64,000 nt of DNA from Linyphia triangularis (taxonomy: Eukaryota > Arthropoda > Arachnida > Araneae > Linyphiidae), in the NCBI GenBank assembly GCA_963978545.1, contig OZ021722.1, forward strand, positions 14,884,801-14,948,800. The letters are read 5' to 3'. The position numbers and the translations under genes were made by a program. The notes beneath the pieces were generated by a model that worked only from the letters and a program-made list of their open reading frames with translations, was not told the DNA's origin and ran no database searches. Shown here piece after piece: positions 47,501 to 59,723 of this stretch (position 1 is the first letter of the stretch; each line of letters opens with the position of its first letter).

Positions 47501-47619
47501 TTGCTTTAATTGATCCAGATAGACTACCTGAGGATGCACGAGGTTCTGTTTTAGGCTCAGTGATTGATGTTGTAAGACGTTTATTTCAGCGTTTACTATC
47601 AAGGGTTACTGAACAGTAG
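44538..47619 (+). CDS. Predicted six-exon gene, left arm (223 aa, unknown function)
   Basis: Exons: 44538-44558 (start MKRSYSE), 46493-46594, 46715-46816, 46912-47013, 47134-47283 and 47425-47619 (stop TAG). All introns have GT-AG ends and are phase 0; exons 2-4 are 102 nt each. The protein is acidic, with DDDDE runs and a doubled RINEGAGPSN segment in exon 5. The last exon is likely helical (LDKAIVLVEKDRRENKKYD, then GSVLGSVIDVVRRLF). I do not recognise a family, signal peptide or membrane segment. An upstream ATG at 44522 opens a short out-of-frame uORF ending at 44557. A second copy of exon 1 at 45812-45832 is also splice-compatible. The mirrored copy in the right arm supports the model, because every splice site and the frame are the same there. 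Confidence 0.68.
44559..45337. repeat. ~320-bp tandem repeats in intron 1 of the left arm
   Basis: Units such as GTTAAGAAATTTTAGTTAAT, then CACATGCACGTG, and TTAATAAATTTGAGTTAAAA alternate. Starts near 44693 and 45016 give a ~320-bp period; more copies lie at 45964-46340 and in the right arm at 49140-49920. Confidence 0.7.
45338..45690 (+). promoter_or_regulatory. Second promoter-like module, inner left arm
   Basis: Copy of the terminal module from GGGGTACTGGGCG inward, but without the outer AGTAGTAGAGG end. It joins intron repeat sequence directly (TATTTTCAGTG then GGGTACTGG). It has one CRE/E-box unit instead of two, and keeps the three ATTGG boxes and the TATA box (GAGTATATGG near 45663). 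Confidence 0.65.
45812..45832 (+). CDS. Duplicate first exon (alternative exon 1, left arm)
   Basis: Encodes MRRSYSE and is followed by GTAAGT. It differs from the outer copy by one base (Lys to Arg). It is phase 0, so it can be joined to exon 2 at 46493 just as the outer copy can. Confidence 0.55.
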
Positions 47620-47680
47620 ACATGATAGGAAATCTCCATTGTGATTTATTTCATCAAGAACGTCTATTGCTCAATATGGT

Positions 47681-47757
47681 AGACTTAAAAATTAAATTGA
47701 TTAGAAGCACATCCGAATTTTGTTTGATAGGATTACCAAATCATAAGGTTTTATTGA
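47681..47757. other. Asymmetric centre of the palindrome
   Basis: This ~75-bp spacer is not self-complementary. It holds ATTAAA on the plus strand (47691-47696) and AATAAA on the minus strand (47755-47750), so each of the two converging genes has its own poly(A)-like signal. The flanking CTCAATATGGT and ACCATATTGAG mark where pairing begins. Confidence 0.75.
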
Positions 47758-47818
47758 ACCATATTGAGCAATAGACATTCTTGATGAAATAAATCACAAT
47801 GGAGATTTCCTATCATGT

Positions 47819-49965
47819 CTACTGTTCAGTGACCCTTGATAGTAAACGCTGAAATAAACGTCTTACAACATCAATCACTGAGCCTAAAACAGAACCTCGT
47901 GCATCCTCAGGTAGTCTATCTGGATCAATTAAAGCAAAGTAATTAATCTCCTCAGCGTCATACTTCTTGTTTTCCTTTCTATCCTTCTCTACTAGAACAA
48001 TAGCCTTATCCAACTGAAAAAAAAATTAGCAATTATTAATTTTTGAAAAAGGAACTGATATGATGTAAATATAATAGTAACAGTACAAAAGTTAGACTTC
48101 TCAAAAATATTGTATTAATTATCTCTTGTGTAATAGATGACCACGTTTAACTTACATCATTGGATTCTTCAACATCTAAAGAAGTCCAGTAATCAGTAGT
48201 TCCATTTCCACCAACACTTGCAGCATTAGATGGCCCTGCACCTTCATTTATTCTATGATTAGAGGGCCCTGCACCTTCATTTATTCCATTGCCCTTCTGA
48301 TTAATCTGGGGAAAATGACATTTTATCTTCTCATAAAAACTAAACAAATTTAAAATGTGTGTATAATTATATACATATATATATTTTTTTTTATACATTT
48401 TTAAAATAAAATTATTCAATATTTACCTTACTATTGTCATCACCATTACACTCCATCTCATATTCATTAAATCTACCCAGTACTTCATCATCCAACTCCT
48501 CAAATCCTTGAGTCAAAGTACCTATTATCTAGAGAAAAAAAAAGTTTTATTACAATTAAACTTGTTTTAATATTTTTTTTATTACTATCATTATTATTAA
48601 CTTTTAGTAAGTTTCGTACCTCATCATCATCATCAAATAAACAAACTTCGGAAATATCTCCCAATGGATGTTCCTCAAATATCAATGAGGTTTCACTCCT
48701 AGCCTCATCATTATTCCCAAGCTATGATATGAAAAAATGAACATTATTCCCAATCTATGACTTTCAATTGTTTATAACATTATAACAGCAACTCAATACA
48801 TTGTATATTTGAAATGAAGTTGTATCGAAAAATGAATTTACCCATCCATCATAGAGATTCCGCGTAAATGTTCCTCCCATTGCACCGTCATATACGGGTG
48901 TTGTTTCAGTATAACCTGGTGATTCTTCAGGGTAAACATCAATATCATCATCAATCTATTAAGCGAAACAAAATAAAATTTGTAAATTTAAAAATAATCG
49001 ATACAACACGAAAATATTTTGAATCCTCTTTTCAAATGAGTTCTACTATAACAATAACTTAATACATAACATAAAAAATAAAAACATAAATAAAAATAGA
49101 ATAAAACTAATTTTCGATAAACACGCGTACATGTTATTTTTAACTCGAATTTATTAACACTGAAAATATTACTTTCAAGAAATTAGATTTACTTAAATTA
49201 AATCATCATAGCAATAATAAAAAAATGTAGAAATAAAAAATATAGAAACAAAATATGCATTAAAATGGAATAAAACTAATTTTCGATAAACATGTGCATG
49301 TTACTTTTAACTCAAATTTATTAACACTGGAAATATTATTTTTCAAGAAATTAGTTTTAGAATAAAACCACATAGCTTAAATTAAATGCAGGAATAAAAA
49401 AACATAGAAAGAAAACATGAAATAAAATGCAATAAAACGAATTCTCGATAAACACGTGCATGTGCATTAACTAAAATTTCTTAACACTGAAAATATTACT
49501 TTCAAGAAATTAGATTTACTTAAATTAAATCATCATAGCAATAATAAAAAATGTAGAAATAAAAAATATAGAAACAAAATATGCATTAAAATGGAATAAA
49601 ACTAATTTTCGATAAACATGTGCATGTTACTTTTAACTCAAATTTATTAACACTGGAAATATTATTTTTCAAGAATTTAGTTTTAGAATAAAACCACATA
49701 GCTTAAATTAAATGCAGGAATAAAAAAACATAGAAAGAAAACATGAAATAAAATGCAATAAAACGAATTCTCGATAAACACGTGCATGTGCATTAACTAA
49801 AATTTCTTAACACTGAAAATATTACTTTCAAGAAATTAGATTTACTTAAATTAAATCATCATAGCAATAATAAAATATGTAGAAACAAAAAATATAGAAA
49901 CAAAATATGAATTAAAATGGAATAAAATAATATAATACACTTACTTCAGAATATGACCTCTTCAT
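47819..49965 (-). CDS. Predicted six-exon gene, right arm (227 aa, mirror copy)
   Basis: Exons on the minus strand: 49965-49945, 48955-48842, 48721-48620, 48528-48427, 48305-48156 and 48013-47819. Phases and splice sites are the same as in the left arm. Differences: exon 2 is 114 nt, with four more codons (an acidic IDDD-type addition); one Trp to Leu change in exon 4; and one Arg to Lys in exon 6. No stop or frameshift. Function not recognised. Stop codons of the two copies lie 199 bp apart, tail to tail. Confidence 0.68.
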
Positions 49966-50099
49966 TTTCAGTAGATGGCATACAAAAATCAGGAGGGAAA
50001 ACTTGAAAATTTCACTAAGCTGAATTGGTGCACTAACTTGCTTAACAACACTCGAAATGAAAATGGTTTCAATAAATGTCAGGACAATAACGTGAGTTC

Positions 50100-50420
50100 G
50101 ATACCATATACTCCTACTAATCTTTAGCCAATCAGAGTCCTGTAGCGTGATGTCATGAGGTCAGTACCAATCGGGGGTACGAACCAGTTTCACGTCATGA
50201 ATAATCGACCAATAGGGGCTAAGGAATCGTTCAGCCCCGACATGTTCCCCGGAAAAGAAGTTCGAACAGGTAAAACACAAGTATTGCCACAAGGCGCCAT
50301 CTTGGATGACATCACCTCCTCAACCCCTTGCCTAAGAACACGTGACCATGACGTCACTCCCCAACCCCTTGTCTAAGAACACGTGACCATGACGTCACTC
50401 CCCAACCCCTCGTCCAAGAG
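50100..50420 (-). promoter_or_regulatory. Promoter-like module, right arm
   Basis: Mirror of the outer left module: a TATA box at 50110-50105 on the minus strand, CCAAT at 50128, 50167 and 50209, and two TGACGTCA (50349-50356, 50390-50397), each paired with CACGTG. Confidence 0.65.
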
Positions 50421-53400
50421 CAGAGTTTGATTGACAGGTGGACACGCCATCTCCATTGCATTCGCCCAGTACCCCCCTCTACTACTCCCATTGAATACAC
50501 ATGGCGGACTATTCAATGAATTATTGTTCAAAAAGTAAAATTTTCAAAATTTTTTAACGTTTGTGATATTGAAGCTTATATATAGGTGAATCTCTAATTC
50601 CAATTTTATAACACTCACTAAATAAGAAGTGTATCTAAAGTTGGTCCAAAAAGTTGGTACAAAAAGGAATTTTCACGAAAATACAATTTCCTCATTGAAA
50701 CACATGGCGAACTATGCAATGAATTATTGTTCAAAAAGTAAAATTTTCCAAAATGTTTCCCTTTTTTTATATTGAAGCTCATATATAGGAAAATCTCCAA
50801 TTCCAATTTTATAACACTCACTAAATAAGAAATGTGTCTAAAGTTGGTCCAAAAAGCAATTTTCACGAAAATACAATTCCCTCATTGAAAACACATGGCG
50901 GACTATTCTATGAATTATTATTCAAAAAATTAAAATTTTCAAATTTTTTTCCCGTTTGTGATATTGAAGCTTATATATAGGAGAATCTCTAATTCCAATT
51001 TTATAACACTCACTAAATCAGAAAAGGGTCTAAAGTTGGTCCAAAAAGTACAATTTTCTCAAAAATAAAATTCCCCCATTGTAAACACATGGCGGACTAT
51101 TCAATGAATTATTGTTCAAAAAGTAAAATTTTCCAAAATGTTTCCCTTTTTTTATATTGAATCTCATACATAGGAAAATCTCCAATTCGAATTTTATAAC
51201 ACTCACTAAGTAAGAATTGGGTCTAAATATGGTCCAAAAAGCAATTTTCAAGAAAATACAATTCCCTCATTGAAAACACATGGCGGACTATTCAATGAAT
51301 TATTGTTCAAAAGTAAAATATTCAAAATTTGTTAACGTTTGTGATATTGAAGCTTATATATAGGTGAATCTCTAATTCCAATTTTATAACACTCACTAAA
51401 TAAGAAGTGTGTCTAAAGTTGGTCCAAAAAGCAATTTTCACGAAAATACAATTCCCTCATTGAAAACACATGGCGGACTATTCAATGAATTATTGTTCAA
51501 AAAATTAAAATTTTCAAATTTTTTTCCCGTTTGTGATATTGAAGCTTATATATAGGAGAATCTCTAATTCCAATTTTATAACACTCACTAAATCAGAAGT
51601 GGGTCTAAAGTTGGTCCAAAGAGTGCAATTTTCTCAAAAATAAAATTCTCCCATTGAAAACACATGGCGGACTATTCAATGAATTAGTGTTCAAAAAGTA
51701 AAATTTTCAAAATTTTTTCAAGTTTTTGATATTGAAGCTTATATATAGGAGAATCTCTGATTCCAATTTTATAACACTCACTAAATAAGAAGTGGGTTTA
51801 AAGTTGGTCCAAAAAGTGTGTCCAAAAAGCAATTTTCACGAAAATACAATATACCTCATTGAAAACACATGGCGGACAATTCAATAAATTATTGTTCAAA
51901 AAGTAAAATTTTCAAATTTTTTTCCCGTTTGTGATATTGAAGCTTATATATAGGAGAGTCTCTAATTCCAATTTTATAACACTCACTAAATCAGAAGTGG
52001 GTCTAAAGTTAATTCAAAAAGTGCAATTTTCTCAAAAATGAAATTCCCCCATTGAAAACACATGGCGGACTATTCAATGAATTAGTGTTCAAAAGTAAAA
52101 TTTTCAAAATTTTTCCCATTTTTTATATTGAAGCTCATACATAGGAAAATCTCCAATTCGAATTTTATAACACTCACTAAATAAGAAGTCGGTCTAAATA
52201 TGGTCCAAAAAGCAAATTTCTCGAAAATACAATTCCCTCATTGAAAACACATGGCGGACAATTCAATGAATTATTGTTCAAAAAGTAAAATTTTCAATTT
52301 TTTTTCAAGTTTTTGATATTGAAGCTTATATATAGGAGAATCTCTAATTCCAATTTTATAACACTCACTAAATAAGAAGTGTGTCTAAAGTTGGTCCAAA
52401 AAGTGCAATTTTCACGAAAATACAATTCCCTCATTGAAAACACATGGCGGACTATTCAATGAATTATTGTTCAAAATGTAAAATTTTCAAAAAATGTTCT
52501 CTTTTGTTATATTGAAGCTCATATATAGGAGAATCTCCAATTCTAATTTTATAACACTCACTAAATAAGAAGTGGGTCTAAAGTTGGTCCAAAAAGTGCA
52601 ATTTTCTCAAAAGTAATTTTCCCTCATTGAAAACACATGGCGGACTATTCAATAAATTATTGTTCAAAAAGTAAAATTTTCAAAATTTTTTCCCGTTTGT
52701 GATATTGAAGCTTATATATAGGAGAATCTCTAATTCCAATTTTATAACACTCACTAAATCAGAAGTGGGTCTAAAGTTGGTCCAAAAAGTGCAATTTTCT
52801 CAAAAATAAAATTCCCCCATTGTAAACACATGGCGGACTATTCGATGAATTATTGTTCAAAAAGTAAAATTTTCAAAATTTTTCCCATTTTTTATATTGA
52901 AGCTCATACATAGGAAAATCTCCAATTCAAATTTTATAACACTCACTAAATAAGAAGTGGGTCTAAATATGGTCCAAAAAGCAATTTTCTCGAAAATACA
53001 ATTCCCTCATTGAAAACACATGTCGGACTATTCAATAAATTATTGTTCAAAAGTAAAATTTTCAAATTTTTTTACCGTTTGTGATATTGAAGCTTATATA
53101 TAGGAGAGTCTCTAATTCCAATTTTAAAACACTCACTAAATCAGAAGTGGGTCTAAAGTTTATTCAAAAAGTGCAATTTTGTCAAAAATAAGATTTCGCC
53201 ATTGAAAACACATGGCGGACTATTCAATGAATTAGTGTTCAAAAGTAAAATTTTCAAAATTTTTCCCATTTTTTATATTGAAGCTCATACATAGGAAAAT
53301 CTCCAATTCGAATTTTATAACACTCACTAAATAAGAAGTGGGTTTAAAGTTGGTCCAAAAAGTGCAATTTTCTCAAAAGTAAAATTCCCCCATTGAAAAC

Positions 53401-54904
53401 ACATGGCGGACTATTCAATGAATTATTGTTCAATAAGTAAAATTTTCAAAAAATGTTCTCTTTTGTTATATTGAAGCTCATATATAGGAGAATCTCCAAT
53501 TCCAATATTATAACACTCACTAAATAAGAAGTGTGTCTAAAGTTGGTAAAAAAAGTGTGTCCAAAAAGCAATTTTCACGAAAATACAATTCCCTCATTGA
53601 AAACACATGGCGGACTATTCAATAAATAATTGTTCTAAAAGTAAAATTTTCAAAATTTTTTCCCGTTTGTGATATTGAAGCTCATATATAGGAGAATCTC
53701 GAATTTGAATTTTATAACACTCACTAAATAAGAAGTGGGTCTAAAGTTGTTCCAAAAAGTGCAATTTTGTCAAAAATAAGATTTCGCCATTGAAAACACA
53801 TGACGGACTGTTCAATGAATTAATTTTCAAAAAGTAAAATTTTCAAAATTTTTTCCGGTTTGTGATATTGAAGCTCATATATAGGAGAATCTCCAATTCC
53901 AATTTTATAACACTCACTAAATAAGAAATGGATCTATAGTTGGTTCAAAATGTGCAAATTTCTCAAAAATAAAATTTCCCCATTGAAAACACATGGCGGA
54001 CTATTCAATGAATAATTTTTCAAAAAGTAAAATTTTCAAAATTTTTTCCGGTTTGTGATATTGAAGCTTATATATAGGAGAATCTCCAATTCCAATTTTA
54101 TAACACTCACTAAATAAGAAGTGGGTCTATAGTTGGTTAAAAATGTGCAATTTTCTCAAAAATAAAATTTCACAATTGAAAACACATGGCGGACTGTTCA
54201 ATGAATTATTGTTCAAAAAGTAAAATTTTCAAAATTTTTTCCGGTGTGTGCTTATATATAGGAAAATCTCCAATTCCAATTTTATAACACTCACTAAATA
54301 AGAAGTGGGTCTAAAGTTGTTCAAAAAAGTGCAATTTTCTCAAAAATAAGATTTCGCCATTGAAAACACATGACGGACTATTCAATGAATAATTTTTCAA
54401 AAAGTAAAATTTTCAAATTTTTTTCCGATTTGTGATATTGAAGCTCATATATAGGAGAATATCCAATTTCAATTTTATAACACTCACTAAACAAAAAGTG
54501 GGTCTAAAGTTGTTCCAAAAAGTGCAATTTTCTAAAAAATAAAATTTTCCCATCGAAAACACATGGCGGACTGTTCAATGAATTATTGTTCAAAAAATAA
54601 AATTTTCAAAATTTTTTCCTGTTTGTGATATTGAAGCTCATATATAGGAGAATCTCGAATTTGAATTTTATAACACTCACTAAATATGAAGTGGGTCTAA
54701 AGTTGTTCCAAAAAGCGCAATTTTCTCAAAAATAAGATTTCGCCATTGAAAACACATTTCGGACTGTTCAATGAATTATTTTTCAAAAAGTAAAATTTTC
54801 AAATTTTTTTCCCGCTTTGTGATAATTAAGCTCATATATAGGAGAATCTCCTATTCGAATTTTATAACAGTCACTAAATAAGAAGTGGGTCTAAAGTTGG
54901 TCCT

Positions 54905-55613
54905 AAAAATTGAACTTTCAAAATTTTCGTTTAAAATTTTTCCCATGTTAACAGTATGGAAAATTTCCCACTTCTAAATTTTCAAAATTTTACAATCATT
55001 TTTCAATTAGGGTAACAGAAATTGTCATCCGAATCGATTTCCACATTCAAGTGGTTATTAAAATGAAATTTTACTTCTCAAAATTCGGTTATTGCCAAAA
55101 AAAAAAAAAATCTTTATATCCCTTTGAATATACATTAAACTTGCCAATCCTTAGGCAATTTTCCAATTCTCAATTTTCGAATTTTAACCTTAATTTGTAG
55201 CCTAGGATAATAAAAGTCATCTTCCGATTTCTTTCTGATTATCAATTTGCTCATGAAATATTATTTTAGTACACAAAATCGAAGCAATGCTACGTAAAAT
55301 AAAGCCTCAAAACAGTTTCTGAGCGCTTTCGTTTCAAAATTTCAACTTCTCATAGAGCTATTCAAAAATAGTTTTTTTTGCCAAAATTTTGAAATTTGTT
55401 TGATTTTTAATGTGTTTTTGAATTAAAAAACACAATTTGGAACCATTTGTTAAAAATGAAATTTTCCATTCAAATACACTCAAAACTGAAATATTTCAAG
55501 ATTTTCGAAAAATTGAATTTTTTATTTTTAGAATACTTTTTTTTAATTAAAATTTGGTACAAGAATAACTATATAACATATATCCAACTGCAATTCGCAA
55601 TTTGAAAGCATTT
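54905..55613. repeat. ~710-bp module, copy 1
   Basis: Starts at CTAAAAATTGAACTTTC after GTTGGTC and ends before GAGCAATTTTCTCG, where satellite resumes. Holds CTAGGATAATAAAAGTCATC and GAGCGCTTTCGTTTC. Confidence 0.85.
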
Positions 55614-57152
55614 GAGCAATTTTCTCGAAAATACAATTCCCCATTGAAATCACATGGCGGACTATTCATTGAATAATTGTTCAAAAAGTAAAATTTTTAA
55701 AATTTTTTCCGGTGTGTGATATTGAAGCTTATATATAGGAGAATCTCCAATTCCAATTTGATAACACTCACTAAATAAGAAGTGGGTCTATAGTTGGTTC
55801 AAAATGTGCAAATTTCTCAAAAATAAAATTTCCCCATTGTAAACACATGGCGGACTGTTCAATGAATTATTGTTCAAAAAGTAAAATTTTCAATTTTTTT
55901 TCCGGTTTGTGATATTGAAGCTTATATATAGGAGAATCTCCAATTCCAATTTGATAACACTCACTAAATAAGAAGTGGGTCTATAGTTGGTTCAAAATGT
56001 GCAAATTTTTCAAAAATAAGATTTCGCCATTGAAAACACATGGCGGACTGTTCAATGAATTATTGTTCAAAAAGTAAAATTTTCAAAATTTGTTCCGGTG
56101 TGTGATATTGAAGCTTATATATAGGAGAATCTCCAATTCCAATTTGATAACACTCACTAAATAAGAAGTGGGTCTATAGTTGGTTCAAAATGTGCAAATT
56201 TCTCAAAAATAAAATTTCCCCATTGAAAACACATGGCGGACTGTTCAATGAATTATTGTTCAAAAAGTAAAATTTTCAAAATTTGTTCCGGTGTGTGATA
56301 TTGAAGCTTATATATAGGAGAATCTCCAATTCCAATTTGATAACACTCACTAAATAAGAAGTGGGTCTATAGTTGGTTCAAAATGTGCAAATTTCTCAAA
56401 AATAAAATTTCCCCATTGAAAACACATGGCGGACTGTTCAATGAATTATTGTTCAAAAAGTAAAAATTTCAAATTTTTTTTCCGGTTTGTGATATTGAAG
56501 CTTATATATAGGAGAATCTCCAATTCCAATTTGATAACACTCACTAAATAAGAAGTGGGTCTATAGTTGGTTCAAAATGTGCAAATTTCTCAAAAATAAA
56601 ATTTCCCCATTGAAAACACATGGCGGACTGTTCAATGAATTATTGTTAAAAAAGTAAAATTTTCAAAATTTTTTCCGGTTTGTGATATTGAAGCTCATAT
56701 ATAGGAGAATCTCGAATTTAAATTTTATAACACTCACTAAATAAGAAGTGGGTCTAAATTTGTTCCAAAAAGTGCAATTTTCTCAAAAATAAGATTTCGC
56801 CATTGAAAACACATGACGGACTATTCAATGAATAATTTTTCAAAAAGTAAAATTTTCAAATTTTTTTCCGGTGTGTGATATTGAAGCTTATATATAGGAG
56901 AATCTCCAATTCCAATTTTATAACACTCACTAAATAAGAAGTGGGTCTATAGTTGGTTCAAAATGTGCAATTTTCTCAAAAATAAAATTTCCCCATTGAA
57001 AACACATGGCGGACTGTTCAATGAATTATTGTTCAAAAAGTAAAATTTTCAAAATTGTTTCCGGTTTGTGATATTGAAGCTCATATATAGGAGAATCTCC
57101 AATTCCAATTTTATAACACTCACTAAATAAGAAGTGGGTCTAAAGTTGGTCC

Positions 57153-57859
57153 TAAAAATTGAACTTTCAAAATTTTCGTTTAAAATTTTTCCCATGTTAA
57201 CAGTATGGAAAATTTCACACTTCTAAATTTTCAAAATTTTACAATCATTTTGCAACTAGGGTAACAGAAATTGTCATCCGAATCGATTTCCACATTCAAG
57301 TGGTTATTAAAATGAAATTTTACCTCTCAAAATTCGGTTATTGCCAAAAAAATCTTTATATCCCTTTGAATATACATTAAACTTGCCAATCCTTAGGCAA
57401 TTTTTCAATTCTCAATTTTCGAATTTTAACCTTAATTTGTAGCCTAGGATAATAAAAGTCATCTTCCGATTTCTTTCTGATCATCAATTTGCTCATGAAA
57501 TATTATTTTAGTACACAAAATCGAAGCAATGCTACGTAAAATAAAGCCTCAAAACAGTTTCTGAGCGCTTTCGCTTCAAAATTTCAACTTCTCATAGAGC
57601 TATTCAAAAATTGTTTTTTTTTTTTTTGCCAAAATTTTGAAATTTGTTTGATTTTTAATGTGTTTTTGAATAAAAAAACACAATTTGGAACCATTTGTTA
57701 AAAATGAAATTTTCCATTCAAATACACTCAAAACTGAAATATTTCAAGATTTTTGAAAAATTGAATTTTTTATTTTTATAATACTTTTTTAAATTAAAAT
57801 TTGGTACAAGAATAACTATAAAACATATATCCACTGCAATTCGCTATTTGAAAGCATTT
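57153..57859. repeat. ~710-bp module, copy 2
   Basis: Same borders as copy 1; 2248 bp after it, with eight satellite units between. Confidence 0.85.
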
Positions 57860-59011
57860 GAGCAATTTTCTCGAAAATACAATTCCCCATTGAAATCACA
57901 TGGGGGACTATTCAATGAATAATTGTTCAAAAAGGAAAATTTTCAAAATTTTTTCCCGTTTGTGATATTAAAGCTTATATATAGGAGAATCTCCAATTCC
58001 AATTTTATAACACTCACTAAGTAAAAAGTGGATCTAAAGTTGTTCCAAAAAGTGCAATTTTCTAAAAAATAAAATTCCCCCATTGAAAATACATGGTGGA
58101 CTATTCAATGAATAATTGTTCAAAAATTAAAATTTTCAAATTTTTTTCCAGTGTGTGGTATTGAAGCTTATATATAGGAGAATCTCCAATTTTCAATTTT
58201 ATAACACTCACTAAATAAAAAGTGGGTCTAAAGTTGTTCCAAAAAGTGCAATTTTCTCAAAAATAAGATTTCGCCATTGAAAACACATGACGGACTGTTC
58301 AATGAATAATTTTTCAAAAAGTAAAATTTTCAAAATTTTTTCCGGTATGTGATATTGAAGCTTATATATAGGAGAATCTCCAATTCCAATTTTATAACAC
58401 TCACTAAATAAGAAGTGGGTCTATTGTTGGTTCAAATTGTGCAATTTTCTCAAAAATAAAATTTCACAATTGAAAACCCATTGCGGACTGTTCAAGGAAT
58501 TATTGTTCAAAAAGTAAAATTTTCAAAATTTTTTCCGGTGTGTGATATTGAAGCTTATATATAGGAGAATCTCCAATTCCAATTTTATAACACTCACTAA
58601 GTAAGAAGTGGGTCTGTAGTTGGTTCAAAATGTGCACATTTCTCAAAAATAAAATTTCCCCATTGAAAACACATGGCGGACTGTTCAATGAATTATTGTT
58701 TAAAAGTAAAATTTTCAAAAATTTTTCCGGTTTGTGAAATTGAAGCTCATATATAGGAGAATCTCGAATGTGAATTTTATAACACTCACTAAATAAGAAG
58801 TGGGTCTAAAGTTGTTCCAAAAAGTGCAATTTTCTCAAAAATAAGATTTCGCCATTGAACACACATGACGGACTGTTCAATGAATTATTTTTCAAAAAGT
58901 AAAATTTTCAAAATTTTTTCCGGTTTGTGATATTGAAGCTCATATATAGGAGAATCTCCTATTCGAATTTTATAACACTCACTAAATAAAAAGTGGGTCT
59001 AAAGTTGGTCC

Positions 59012-59723
59012 TAAAAACTGAACTTTCAAAATTTTCGTTTAAAATTTTTCCCATGTTAACAGTAAGGAAAATTTCACATTTCTAAATTTTCAAAATTTTA
59101 CAATCATTTTGCAACTATCGTAACAGAAATTGTCATCCGAATCGATTTCCACATTCAAGTGGTTATTAAAATGAAATTTTACTTCTCAAAATTCGGTTAT
59201 TGCCAAAAAAAAAAAAAAATCTTTATATCCCTTTGAATATACATTAAACTTGCCAATCCTTAGGCAATTTTCCAATTCTCAATTTTCGAATTTTAACCTT
59301 AATTTGTAGCCTAGGATAATAAAAGTCATCTTCCGATTTCTTTCTGATTATCAATTTGCTCATGAAATATTATTTTAGTACACAAAATCGAAGCAATGCT
59401 ACGTAAAATAAAGCCTCAAAACAGTTTCTGAGCGCTTTCGTTTCAAAATTTCAACTTCTCATAGAGCTATTCAAAAATAGTTTTTTTTTGCCAAAATTTT
59501 GAAATTTGTTTGATTTTTAATGTGTTTTTGAATTAAAAAACACAATTTGGAACCATTTGTTAAAAATGAAATTTTCCATTCAAATACACTCAAAGCTGAA
59601 ATATTTCAAGATTTTCGAAAAATTGAATTTTTTATTTTTAGAATACTTTTTTTTAATTAAAATTTGGTACAAGAATAACTATATAACATATATCCAACTG
59701 CAATTCGCAATTTGAAAGCATTT
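59012..59723. repeat. ~710-bp module, copy 3
   Basis: Same borders; 1859 bp after copy 2, with six satellite units between. Confidence 0.85.

Larger units (their letters stand above)
44017..50486. mobile_element. Large palindromic (foldback) element with mirror-image genes, 6.47 kb
   Basis: The left end AGTAGTAGAGGGGGGTACTG and right end CAGTACCCCCCTCTACTACT are exact inverted repeats. Complementarity runs inward through almost the whole element: left arm to about 47680, right arm from about 47758, around a ~75-bp unpaired centre. Flanks are TCCATT (44011-44016) and CCCATT (50487-50492), compatible with a 6-bp target duplication with one difference. The left arm is longer because the promoter-first-exon module is repeated in it. 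Each arm has a six-exon gene pointing to the centre. Ends starting AG and 6-bp duplications are known for Maverick/Polinton elements, but no polymerase, integrase, ATPase, protease or capsid gene is present. The class is therefore unknown. Confidence 0.9.

Noticed and set aside
44017..50486. Assembly artefact (false inversion of one haplotype arm) as the explanation of the palindrome
   Set aside because: Kept as a caution only: the arms differ by substitutions, a 12-nt exon difference and a module duplication, and the centre has a unique spacer, which argues for a real structure. Raw long reads would settle it.
50618..51251. Repeated 73-82-codon minus-strand frames (MKIAFWT...)
   Set aside because: They occur once per satellite unit and vary with it; no sign of selection on the protein. 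The same applies to 43674-43856 and 58500-58718.
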